From Ornithobacterium rhinotracheale (lineage in GTDB: Bacteria; Bacteroidota; Bacteroidia; Flavobacteriales; Weeksellaceae), in NCBI RefSeq assembly GCF_004088395.1, contig NZ_CP035107.1, forward strand, positions 2,123,001-2,187,000: a stretch of 64,000 nt of DNA, read 5' to 3'. Positions 15,864 through 23,440 of this stretch are shown here, piece after piece. The notes below the pieces were generated by a model. That model did not search any database and had not been told where the DNA came from. It saw only the letters and a program-made list of their open reading frames with translations. Position numbers and translations under genes: made by a program. Numbering within the stretch: position 1 is the first letter of the stretch; every line of letters begins with the position of its first letter.

Positions 15864-17204
15864 TTAAATTTCCTTTAAATCAAGCCCTCCGTAGTTTCCG
15901 CTGCTCATCATCAAAAATACTTTTTCAGCCTTGGGCAAGTTTTCGATGTAATTTTTAAGCCCTTCTGGCTCTGTAAAAACTTCGATACTTTCATCATTAA
16001 AGGCTTCTTTGATAAATGCAGGCTCTATGGGCTCTCGGCGTTTTATGCGCAAAGCCTCTTCGCTGTAATACACAATTTTGATTTCGGCTTTTGCCAAACT
16101 GTCTTTGTATTGTGCCAAAAATTCAGGATTGAGCGAACTATAAGTGTGCAATTCTAGACACGCCACTAGATCTTTGTCAGGATATTGTTCCTTTACTGCC
16201 ACCGTGGTAGAAGTTACTTTAGATGGCGAATGCGCGTAGTCCTTATACACCACATAGTCTTTATTTCTTTTAACCAGTTCAAGGCGTTTAGATGCCCCCG
16301 TAAAGCTTTGAATGGCTTCGTAGAACTCTTCATCCATCATACCTAAGTGATTGCAAATGTGTCTTGCTCCTTCTAAATTGCTTAAATTATGTTTTCCAAA
16401 AATTTCTAAAGGAATTGGTCCTTGATCCGTTTCTAAATAGGTGATACCGTCCTCAATATAATGTGCAGGCGTCTTGTACGGAATTTTGCGAATAGGGTTT
16501 TGAGATTTCAACACCACGCGCACCACATTTGAATCTTCTGCATTATAGACAATGATTCCACCATTGGTGATGCTATCTACGAATTTCTCGAATTGCTCCA
16601 CATAATTCTCAAAAGTTGGAAAAACATTGATGTGGTCCCACGCTATGCCACTCAAAAGTGCCACATTGGGCTGATACAGCAAGAATTTTGAACGACGATC
16701 GAGCGCAGATGACAAATATTCATCTCCCTCCATAATCATAAAATCGCTCTCCTCTGTCGAGCGCACCATCACTTCAAAACCTTCTAATTGTGCTCCTACC
16801 ATATAATCCTCCTCTCTGTCATGATAGTGCAACGCGTGCAAAATCATCGAAGTAATGGTGGTTTTTCCGTGAGAACCGCCTATGACTACGCGTGTTTTGC
16901 CCTTAGACTGCTCATACAAAAACTCTGGATACGAATAAATTTTTAGCCCCAATTCCTGTGCTCTCAGCATTTCTGGATTATCGCTATGGGCATGCATACC
17001 AAGGATTACAGCATCCAAATCAGGTGTAATGCGCTCCGGAAACCACCCGATGGCAGGTGGCAAAATGCCATATTTTTCTAATCTGGATTTAGAAGGCTCA
17101 AAAAGTGAATCGTCTGAACCTGTAACTTGGTAGCCTTTTTGCTTTAAAGCTATGGCTAAATTGTGCATGGCACTCCCTCCTATGGCGATAAAATGGACTT
17201 TCAT
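15864..17204 (-). CDS. mpl: murein tripeptide ligase Mpl (UDP-MurNAc : L-Ala-gamma-D-Glu-mDAP ligase)
   Basis: 446 residues from the ATG at 17204 (MKVHFIAIGGSAMHNLAIAL); a longer frame exists but adds only eight residues. It has the Mur-ligase nucleotide loop IGGSHGKTTITSMIL, the middle-domain SALDRRSKF and GIAWDHINVFPTF segments and the C-terminal DYAHSPSK. GSAMHNLA rather than the MurC GMSG pattern fits Mpl. It joins recycled tripeptide to UDP-MurNAc. MurC itself is not in this window, so confusion with MurC is possible but less likely. Confidence 0.85.
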   Translation of the reverse strand: MKVHFIAIGGSAMHNLAIALKQKGYQVTGSDDSLFEPSKSRLEKYGILPPAIGWFPERITPDLDAVILGMHAHSDNPEMLRAQELGLKIYSYPEFLYEQSKGKTRVVIGGSHGKTTITSMILHALHYHDREEDYMVGAQLEGFEVMVRSTEESDFMIMEGDEYLSSALDRRSKFLLYQPNVALLSGIAWDHINVFPTFENYVEQFEKFVDSITNGGIIVYNAEDSNVVRVVLKSQNPIRKIPYKTPAHYIEDGITYLETDQGPIPLEIFGKHNLSNLEGARHICNHLGMMDEEFYEAIQSFTGASKRLELVKRNKDYVVYKDYAHSPSKVTSTTVAVKEQYPDKDLVACLELHTYSSLNPEFLAQYKDSLAKAEIKIVYYSEEALRIKRREPIEPAFIKEAFNDESIEVFTEPEGLKNYIENLPKAEKVFLMMSSGNYGGLDLKEI

Positions 17205-17352
17205 AGATAATTTTATTTCGTCTGCCAAAGATACAAATTATACAACGCTTTTTTGGGATTAATTCCTACTTTTTGAAAGTGTAAAGTGAACAATTTGTTA
17301 AACATTTGAGTTTCAATCATAAATTAATGCCAATAATTATTTTTGGTATGTT

Positions 17353-17369
17353 TTGGCACATGATTTGAA
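17353..17369 (+). promoter_or_regulatory. candidate sigma54 (-24/-12) promoter
   Basis: TTGGCAC, five bases, TTGAA: the GG and the second dinucleotide are ten bases apart, as in TTGGCAC-N5-TTGCA, with only the -12 C replaced by A. A start would fall near 17380, exactly where a hairpin RNA followed by a terminator begins. Confidence 0.45.
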
Positions 17370-17379
17370 AAATAAAAGA

Positions 17380-17457
17380 CAAATACAAGCGCTAAATTTG
17401 TATTTGTCCTCATGTGTTAGAATTTTACTCCCGTTGTGAATCAGCGGGAGTTTTTTT
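17380..17457 (+). ncRNA. candidate small RNA of about 78 nt with two hairpins
   Basis: Between two minus-strand genes the plus strand holds a perfect 11-bp stem (GACAAATACAA 17378-17388 with TTGTATTTGTC 17398-17408), a linker, and an intrinsic terminator at 17427-17457. No coding frame fits. A terminator with no plus-strand gene before it, together with a sigma54-like promoter, suggests a short regulatory RNA. Nothing is known of its target. Confidence 0.45.
17427..17457 (+). terminator. rho-independent terminator with no upstream gene on its strand
   Basis: ACTCCCG (17427-17433) pairs with CGGGAGT (17445-17451), followed by seven T. Both neighbouring genes are on the minus strand. Confidence 0.75.
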
Positions 17458-17527
17458 ATGTGTAAACTTTATTTCTCTTAGCCTTCACTATTTATTTTAG
17501 CCCCGCGCTAGTTTAAGCAAAAAACCT

Positions 17528-17905
17528 TTAAAAATGGATTTTTGGTTTAAATTTTTGATACATCTTCACGCTTGCACTTTCGATATTGCCAGGCATGGGC
17601 GGATCAAGTTTAGCTAATTGAATTTCAGCACCCTCTATTTGGTCTGAATAATTTTTTATTTCGGCTAAAATGTCATAGCATACTTTTTCCAAAAGATTGC
17701 TTTTCTGCTTCATTCGGCGATGAATTATTTCCGACAAATCTGCATAATTAATCGTATGCTGCAAATCGTCGGTTTTTCCCGCCTGCGTTAAATCTACCTC
17801 CACACGCAAATTTACCACATACCACGCACCGGTTAGATTTTCTTCGGGCAAACAACCGTGGTATGCGTAAATTTTAATATTGTTTAAATGAATTTCGCTA
17901 ATCAT
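17528..17905 (-). CDS. folB: dihydroneopterin aldolase
   Basis: 125 residues of the tunnel-fold pterin family: IHLNNIKIYAYHGCLPEE at the start (Tyr and Gly/Cys at the usual active-site position), INYADLSEIIHRRM and LLEKVCYDILAEI, ending in KLDPPMPGNIES. It converts dihydroneopterin to hydroxymethyl-dihydropterin in folate synthesis. Its ATG follows immediately on the nhaD stop, so the two genes are co-transcribed, although no functional tie is evident. Confidence 0.9.
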   Translation of the reverse strand: MISEIHLNNIKIYAYHGCLPEENLTGAWYVVNLRVEVDLTQAGKTDDLQHTINYADLSEIIHRRMKQKSNLLEKVCYDILAEIKNYSDQIEGAEIQLAKLDPPMPGNIESASVKMYQKFKPKIHF

Positions 17906-19318
17906 CTAGTGCATTTGTTGAATAAGTGTTACGGTAGGCTCCACGGATTCGTACATGCCTAAATGCTTAAAGGCTATGATAAGCAATGAGCCTGCAATAA
18001 AGCCAATGAACGCCAACCATGAGATATTCTTTAAATACCAGAAGAAATCGATTTTCTCCATTCCCATTGCAGCAACACCAGCGGCAGATCCAATAATAAG
18101 CATAGAACCACCTGTTCCTGCTGCATATGCAATGAAGTGCCACAATTCGGCATCCATAGGGTCGCTAAACATTCCGATAGAAGCAGCTACCAATGGCACA
18201 TTGTCTATCACTGCAGAGGCTACCCCAAGCAACAATACTACGATTTCCTCTTGCGGAATTGTGGTATTTAGCCATTCTGCAAAGTTGAAAAGCATTCCTA
18301 AACTTTCTAATGCGGCTACTGCCATCAAAATTCCTAAGAAGAATAAGATACTTGACATTTCAATTCTGCCCAAAGCTCTGTGCACAGAGAATTGTTTTTT
18401 TCTTTGGTGAACTTCCTCCATTGTATTACAATCGTTGTAATCAAACTTAAAGTTTGTTACAAACTCTGCGGCAAACCACACAACCCCTAGTGATAACATC
18501 ATTCCCACATAAGGAGGCAAGTGAGTTATGGTTTTGAACACTGGCACAAATATAATCATGCCTAAACCTAGATAAAGCATCAATGCACTGCTCGGTAATT
18601 TCTCTTGTCTGGCATCTTCCTCAGGCGTTACTGTTCCCTTGAAAGCTGGCAGGAAAGACGCAATTCCGAAAGGAACTACAAAGCATAAAATTGCTGGAAT
18701 CACTAAATATTCTATGAGTTTTGCAACACTTACTTTTCCTGCAATCCATAACATGGTGGTGGTAACATCCCCGATTGGGGACCATGCTCCTCCTGCATTG
18801 GCTGCAACGACAATGAGCCCTGCATACCAAAGACGCTCTTCTTTGTTTGGAATAATTTTTCTAAGAATAGTAATTAATACAATAGTGGCAGTAAGGTTGT
18901 CTATAATTGCTGATAATAAAAAGGCTAGAAAACCTACAATCCAGAGTAGTTTACGCTTGCTGCGTGTTTTCACAAAGTCTTTGATGATTTCAAACCCTCT
19001 GTGCAAATCAATGATTTCTACAATGGTCATGGCTCCGATAAGGAAAAATAAGATCTCGGCAGTTTTCCCTAAATGGTGAAGTAAACTTTCTTCTATCGCC
19101 TCAAGTTTAGCTTCGCTCACATCTGGAATACCAAGATGCTCGAAGATAGGCACCAGCCCATTATTGATTTCGTACACGGTGAGCAAATTGGTCGAAAGTA
19201 TTGCCCACATAACGGCTGCCATGATGAGTGCAGGCACTGTTTTATCTAACTTGATAGAGTGCTCTAAAGTGATTAAAACATAACCAACAATAAAAACTAA
19301 AACAATAATTGTGTCCAT
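17906..19318 (-). CDS. nhaD: sodium/proton antiporter NhaD
   Basis: 470 residues with about 12 membrane helices. Family marks are IGAMTIVEIIDLHRGFEII, DNLTATIVLITILRKIIP and NAGGAWSPIGDVTTTMLW, plus a second ionisable segment AVIDNVPLVAASIGMF; the two DN motifs in the discontinuous helices are typical of the NhaD/ion transporter fold. It exports Na+ (or Li+) in exchange for H+ across the inner membrane. It is the first gene of a pair with folB. Confidence 0.92.
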   Translation of the reverse strand: MDTIIVLVFIVGYVLITLEHSIKLDKTVPALIMAAVMWAILSTNLLTVYEINNGLVPIFEHLGIPDVSEAKLEAIEESLLHHLGKTAEILFFLIGAMTIVEIIDLHRGFEIIKDFVKTRSKRKLLWIVGFLAFLLSAIIDNLTATIVLITILRKIIPNKEERLWYAGLIVVAANAGGAWSPIGDVTTTMLWIAGKVSVAKLIEYLVIPAILCFVVPFGIASFLPAFKGTVTPEEDARQEKLPSSALMLYLGLGMIIFVPVFKTITHLPPYVGMMLSLGVVWFAAEFVTNFKFDYNDCNTMEEVHQRKKQFSVHRALGRIEMSSILFFLGILMAVAALESLGMLFNFAEWLNTTIPQEEIVVLLLGVASAVIDNVPLVAASIGMFSDPMDAELWHFIAYAAGTGGSMLIIGSAAGVAAMGMEKIDFFWYLKNISWLAFIGFIAGSLLIIAFKHLGMYESVEPTVTLIQQMH

Positions 19319-19539
19319 TGATTTATAATATTTAATCTTATTTCAAACGCCAATTTTACGAATTTTATACGAATTTTTAAGCCTGAAAGCATTCCAAATT
19401 CACATTGATTTTAGTCATAACACCCAATTACTATTTAAAAATCTGCACTTTACACACTCTCCTCATTTCAAAACACGGAAAAACGCGCTACTCAAAAAAA
19501 AGAAAAAAACACATTTTTAAAATCAGAGAAAAGCAAATA

Positions 19540-19571
19540 TTTGGATATGAAAAAAAATCGCCTTATCTTTG
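19540..19571 (+). promoter_or_regulatory. promoter of the tRNA gene
   Basis: TTTG at 19540-19543 and TATCTTTG at 19564-19571 are 20 bases apart, the arrangement of the main Bacteroidota promoter (-33 TTTG, -7 TAnnTTTG). The tRNA starts 18 bases downstream. Confidence 0.7.
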
Positions 19572-19589
19572 CCACCTATTTAAAAGGCA

Positions 19590-19663
19590 GGTCCTATAGC
19601 TCAGCTGGTTAGAGCACTTGACTCATAATCAAGGGGTCCCTGGTTCGAGCCCAGGTGGGACCA
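19590..19663 (+). tRNA. tRNA with anticodon CAT (Met elongator or Ile2)
   Basis: All four arms can be drawn: acceptor GGTCCTA with TGGGACC, D-loop AGCTGGTTAGA, anticodon stem CTTGA/TCAAG around CTCATAA, T-arm CCTGGTTCGAGCCCAGG, and discriminator A. CCA is not encoded (ACCT follows). The CAT anticodon is used both by elongator tRNA-Met and by tRNA-Ile read after lysidine modification; the sequence alone does not settle which. Confidence 0.95.
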
Positions 19664-19667
19664 CCTA

Positions 19668-19701
19668 CAAAAGCACTGAATTTATCGGTGCTTTTGTTGT
19701 T
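19668..19701 (+). terminator. terminator of the tRNA gene
   Basis: CAAAAGCAC (19668-19676) and GTGCTTTTG (19688-19696) form a perfect nine-base stem just after the tRNA, followed by a T-rich tract. Confidence 0.8.
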
Positions 19702-19730
19702 TTTATCCGTTTCATTAAATCTCCTCTTTC

Positions 19731-19973
19731 TTAAAATTTACCACTTTCATTTTCCAAAAATTCACCATCTTTGCGGAATGCATAATAGCTTTTCAAAAAT
19801 GGAATATTTATAAAGGCGAGTAATAAAATCCATTTGATGCAGTTTTGCTTGCTTATGTTTTTAAACGAAAATAGACGAAAAACTAAGTAGCTTAATGCTA
19901 AAATATTAATTATACCACTGCATTGAACTCCGCTCCTATGATGCTGGGATAAAAGAGCAACACAAACAAGAAT
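19731..19973 (-). pseudogene. remnant of a small membrane protein lacking a start codon
   Basis: The minus strand is open for 80 codons from 19973 to the TAA at 19731-19733. The translation looks real: hydrophobic IINILALSYLVFRLFSF and WILLLAFINIPFL segments and a polar end YYAFRKDGEFLEN. No ATG, GTG or TTG occurs early in it and a stop lies just upstream. It is most likely the C-terminal stub of a degraded membrane protein; family unknown. Confidence 0.45.
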
Positions 19974-20042
19974 TTAAATCTACTAGAAAAATCTGCGATT
20001 TGAGGATGACAGGAATTCCTCTCATTTTTGTCTAAAGGTAAG

Positions 20043-20072
20043 AATAAAAGCACTCCGCAGAGTGCTTTTATT
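20043..20072. terminator. bidirectional terminator after metG
   Basis: AATAAAAGCACTC pairs with GAGTGCTTTTATT around a CGCA loop. It lies 20 bp past the metG stop on the minus strand. Confidence 0.8.
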
Positions 20073-20092
20073 TTATATTTAAATTAAAAATA

Positions 20093-22126
20093 TTAATTCA
20101 CAGCAACGCCATTATCCACCTCGTCTTCAGGATTTAAGAAAGTTAATTTCCCATTCGGTTTGTCGCAGAAAAGCAACATTCCTTGGCTTTCGATTCCTTT
20201 GATTTTTCGCGGTGCTAAGTTTACCAAAACGCTCGCACGCTTGCCCACCACTTCTTCTGGCGAAAAACTTTCAGCAATGCCCGACACAATCGTGCGCACA
20301 TCTAGCCCCGTATCTACTTTAAGTTTAAGCAATCGGTCGGCTCCTTTCACTTTTTCTGCTTCTAAAATAGTACCGATTCTGATGTCCATTTTTTGGAAAT
20401 CATCAAATGTAATTTCAGCTTTTTGGGGTTCAGCATTTGGATTCGTCATTTTATTTAATCTTTTAGATTCATTTAATTTAGCTAATTGAAGCTCCACAGC
20501 CTCATCATCTATTTTCTCGAACAACAACTCTGGTTTGCCTAATTGATGCCCCGCAGGCAATAAAGTATCGGTTTGGCAAAGCGACTGCCATGGTTGAGCC
20601 TCCATTCCGAGCATGTGCATCATTTTTTCTGCCGATGTAGGCAAGAAAGGCTCGGCACATTGCGTAAGCATCGCAGCGATTTGAATCGCCCCATTCATAA
20701 TGCTTTCCACTTCTTCTGGAGATTCTTTCACTTTTTTCCAAGGCTCTTGGCTTTGCAAAAATTGATTTCCTAAACGCGCCAAATTCATATATTCTTTCAA
20801 CGCGTTTCTGAACTCAAATTTATCAAGATATTCCCCAATTCTTTTCGGATATTGACTTAAGTTTTCAAGCTCGGGATAAGCCTGTTTTGCCACAGGCACC
20901 ACGCCATCGTAATATTTCTGCGTAAGCACCATTACTCGGTTAAAGAAATTACCCAAAATCCCTACTAATTCCGAATTATTTTTAGTTTGAAAATCTTTCC
21001 AAGTAAAGTTATTATCTTTATTTTCAGGCATATTCGCTGTAAGCACATAGCGCAAAACATCTTCTTTCCCTGGAAAATCGTGCACATATTCGTGTGCCCA
21101 CACCGCCCAATTGCGGGAAGTTGAAATTTTATCGTTTTCTAGATTTAAAAACTCATTGGCAGGCACATTTTTAGGCAAAATATAATCGCCGTGTGCTTTC
21201 AACATCACGGGGAAAATCACACAGTGAAAAACGATATTATCTTTCCCAATGAAGTGGATTAGCTCTGTCTCTGGGTCTTGCCAATAAGGCTTCCAGTCCT
21301 TTCCATTTTTCTCCGCCCATTCTTGCGTAGCAGAAATATAACCAATCGGTGCGTCAAACCACACATAGAGCACCTTTCCTGCGGCATCTTCCAGCGGCAC
21401 GGGGATTCCCCAATCGAGGTCGCGCGTCATTGCACGAGGCTTTAAGCCATCATCTAGCCAAGATTTTACTTGCCCTAGGACATTGGTTTTCCAATCATTT
21501 TTATGCTCTTCAAGCACCCATTCTCTCAAAAAGCCCTCGTATCTATCAAGTGGCAGGTACCAGTTTTTAGTTTTCTTTTTAATCGGCGTGCTTCCGCTCA
21601 ATGCAGATTTAGGATTGATTAATTCCTCAGGGCTCAGGGTAGCGCCACACTTTTCGCACTGGTCGCCGTAGGCATTGGGGTTGTGGCAATTAGGGCACTC
21701 GCCCACGATGTAGCGGTCGGCAAGGAACTCGCCTGCCTCAGGGTCAAAATACTGCTCTGAGGTCTCTTCTAGAAAGATTCCTTTGTCGTACAAATTTTTG
21801 AAAAATCTCGCTGCATTGCCATGGTGGCGCGGAGACGAAGTGCGATCGTAGTGATCAAAAGAAATATTTAAAAATTTAAAAGTATCTTTGATCAAAAAAT
21901 GGTAGCGATCTACCACTTCTTGTACGCTGATGCCTTCCTTTTTGGCACGAATAGTTACTGGAACCCCATGCTCGTCTGATCCGCAAATAAACACCACATC
22001 TTCGCCCTTTCTTCTAAGATAGCGTGCGTAAATATCTGCTGGAACATACACCCCTGCCAAATGCCCAATATGAATCGGCCCATTGGCATAAGGGAGTGCT
22101 GCTGTGATTGTATGTCTTTTTGCCAT
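20093..22126 (-). CDS. metG: methionyl-tRNA synthetase
   Basis: 677 residues. Class I motifs are [11 protein letters not shown] near residue 15 and KISTS (the KMSKS site) in [13 protein letters not shown] zinc knuckle follows the pattern [17 protein letters not shown] near residue 145. The C-terminal 110 residues form an EMAP-like tRNA-binding OB domain ([20 protein letters not shown]), which supports dimers and tRNA capture. It charges both initiator and elongator tRNA-Met. It is complete, in a single-gene unit, with a terminator downstream. Confidence 0.96.
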   Translation of the reverse strand: MAKRHTITAALPYANGPIHIGHLAGVYVPADIYARYLRRKGEDVVFICGSDEHGVPVTIRAKKEGISVQEVVDRYHFLIKDTFKFLNISFDHYDRTSSPRHHGNAARFFKNLYDKGIFLEETSEQYFDPEAGEFLADRYIVGECPNCHNPNAYGDQCEKCGATLSPEELINPKSALSGSTPIKKKTKNWYLPLDRYEGFLREWVLEEHKNDWKTNVLGQVKSWLDDGLKPRAMTRDLDWGIPVPLEDAAGKVLYVWFDAPIGYISATQEWAEKNGKDWKPYWQDPETELIHFIGKDNIVFHCVIFPVMLKAHGDYILPKNVPANEFLNLENDKISTSRNWAVWAHEYVHDFPGKEDVLRYVLTANMPENKDNNFTWKDFQTKNNSELVGILGNFFNRVMVLTQKYYDGVVPVAKQAYPELENLSQYPKRIGEYLDKFEFRNALKEYMNLARLGNQFLQSQEPWKKVKESPEEVESIMNGAIQIAAMLTQCAEPFLPTSAEKMMHMLGMEAQPWQSLCQTDTLLPAGHQLGKPELLFEKIDDEAVELQLAKLNESKRLNKMTNPNAEPQKAEITFDDFQKMDIRIGTILEAEKVKGADRLLKLKVDTGLDVRTIVSGIAESFSPEEVVGKRASVLVNLAPRKIKGIESQGMLLFCDKPNGKLTFLNPEDEVDNGVAVN

Positions 22127-22238
22127 ATTCTGCTTTAATGTATAGAGCTTACAAAGTTAAAAAAAATGCACTAAGCGACGATTATATTCCTTAATTTTTA
22201 ATCTTAATTAATTTTTTTTTTCACATTCATTCTTTTTT

Positions 22239-22397
22239 TGGCACAAGGTTTAGCGTTTGTAGAACATACAGTAAGTTATTTAAAAAACATTTTAATACCT
22301 GGGAAAATTCTTACTTTTTTTAATCACATTAGTAATTTAAGATTGGTTTATCATGTTTTTTAGTTCGCTACCGCTTGAAAAAGGGCGGTATTTTTTT
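22239..22397 (+). ncRNA. candidate small RNA ending in an orphan terminator
   Basis: The plus strand between metG (minus) and the IS982 copy carries TTGGCAC at 22238-22244 followed by TTAGC at 22250-22254, a weaker relative of the sigma54-like element at 17353. Downstream, AGTAAG near 22271 can pair with CTTACT near 22310, and an intrinsic terminator sits at 22369-22397. There is no coding frame. Promoter and transcript limits are uncertain. Confidence 0.3.
22369..22397 (+). terminator. rho-independent terminator with no upstream gene on its strand
   Basis: TACCGC (22369-22374) pairs with GCGGTA (22385-22390), followed by seven T. The IS982 target site begins three bases further on. Confidence 0.7.
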
Positions 22398-22405
22398 ATG
22401 TCCAA

Positions 22406-23381
22406 ACCCGTAGTGCATTATCGAATGAGGTTAATTTTTAAATTGTTAATGTTACTATGAAAGACAAATTTATTGAGATACTGAATAGTAGTCAAGGAGG
22501 TAATTTTTGCCAATATTCTTGTTTTGAATCCTTCAAAAGATTTGGCATAATTACGCCGTATCATAAATTGGTCACACAACTGCGAGAATAAAGTTTCTAT
22601 ACGTTTTCTATACTTTCTGAATGGATAGAACTGAGGTTTGTAATCTTTTTGATTTTTTCTTTTAGGGGTTTCTAACTGGATTTTTACCTCATTGAACAAG
22701 TCAAGCTGAACCGTTTGAGAAAGATAGCCCCTGTCTCCAAGTAACACGCAATCAGAAATTTGAAGTTTTATGTCTTTCAAATAATGAATGTCGTGAACGG
22801 AGGCGGGAGATAAGTCAAAACTTTGGAATACACCAGCAATAGAACAGATCGCATGTAGCTTGTAACCATAAAAGTGTAGATTTTGAGAAGCACAAAAACC
22901 TTTATTTGGCATTGAAAAGCTATTTTCTTTACAGATTTTGCTTCTGGAAGAGCGGGATAATTTACACACTTCTAAAGGCATGCTGTCCACCAAAAAATAG
23001 TTTTCAAAATCATTGAACTTTTTCACCATTTTGCACCTAATTTCTTCAAGAAAAGGGAAGAGTTTTCGTTTTCTTCTGTTGTAAACACTCCTTTTAATTT
23101 TAGATTCAATAGCCCAACCTTTTATCTCTCTAAAAAGCTGGTAATCAGAATCGATAGATTTAAATTCTGCTAAAATAATTAAGCTTATCAGCTCTATATC
23201 AGATAATTTTGGTTTCACTGGTTTAAAATAGAAATTTTCAGTTCCTGAAATTTCTATTAGTTTATTCAAAATAAAATTGTAACTTGTCTCTAGGTTGCTC
23301 ATAATTGTATTTGATTGGTAACCAATGCAATTTACTTTTCTTTAGGCTCATGGGCAACCTTTTTTATAATGCACTACGGGT
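22406..23381 (-). mobile_element. IS982-family insertion sequence, copy 1 (976 bp)
   Basis: Ends ACCCGTAGTGCATTAT and ATAATGCACTACGGGT are perfect inverted repeats. The element is flanked by a 6-bp direct repeat GTCCAA (22400-22405 and 23382-23387). It contains one intact transposase gene. A second copy at 44813-45788 has the same length and orientation and differs at about nine bases. Confidence 0.92.
22418..23302 (-). CDS. IS982-family transposase (copy 1)
   Basis: 294 residues, full length for the family. An N-terminal helical domain (KLSDIELISLIILAEFKSID) is followed by a DDE domain: FLVDSMPLEVCK (first Asp), CVLLGDRGYLS (second Asp) and a C-terminal YRKRIETLFSQL block with the Glu. No frameshift or stop interrupts it, so it may be active. 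It differs from copy 2 at four residues. Confidence 0.92.
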   Translation of the reverse strand: MSNLETSYNFILNKLIEISGTENFYFKPVKPKLSDIELISLIILAEFKSIDSDYQLFREIKGWAIESKIKRSVYNRRKRKLFPFLEEIRCKMVKKFNDFENYFLVDSMPLEVCKLSRSSRSKICKENSFSMPNKGFCASQNLHFYGYKLHAICSIAGVFQSFDLSPASVHDIHYLKDIKLQISDCVLLGDRGYLSQTVQLDLFNEVKIQLETPKRKNQKDYKPQFYPFRKYRKRIETLFSQLCDQFMIRRNYAKSFEGFKTRILAKITSLTTIQYLNKFVFHSNINNLKINLIR

Positions 23382-23407
23382 GTCCAATAATTTCGGCATA
23401 AAAAATG

Positions 23408-23415
23408 TAACTTTG
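23408..23415 (+). promoter_or_regulatory. -7 promoter element of the M3 peptidase gene
   Basis: TAACTTTG fits TAnnTTTG, 25 bases before the ATG. The IS982 copy ends 26 bases upstream, so the original sequence beyond about -33 has been displaced. Confidence 0.55.
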
Positions 23416-23440
23416 TACATCGAAAAAATTTAACTAAAGT

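Noticed and set aside
19405-19599. Basic 64-codon plus-strand frame before the tRNA
   Set aside because: It runs through the tRNA promoter into the tRNA itself and is low-complexity Lys-rich sequence.
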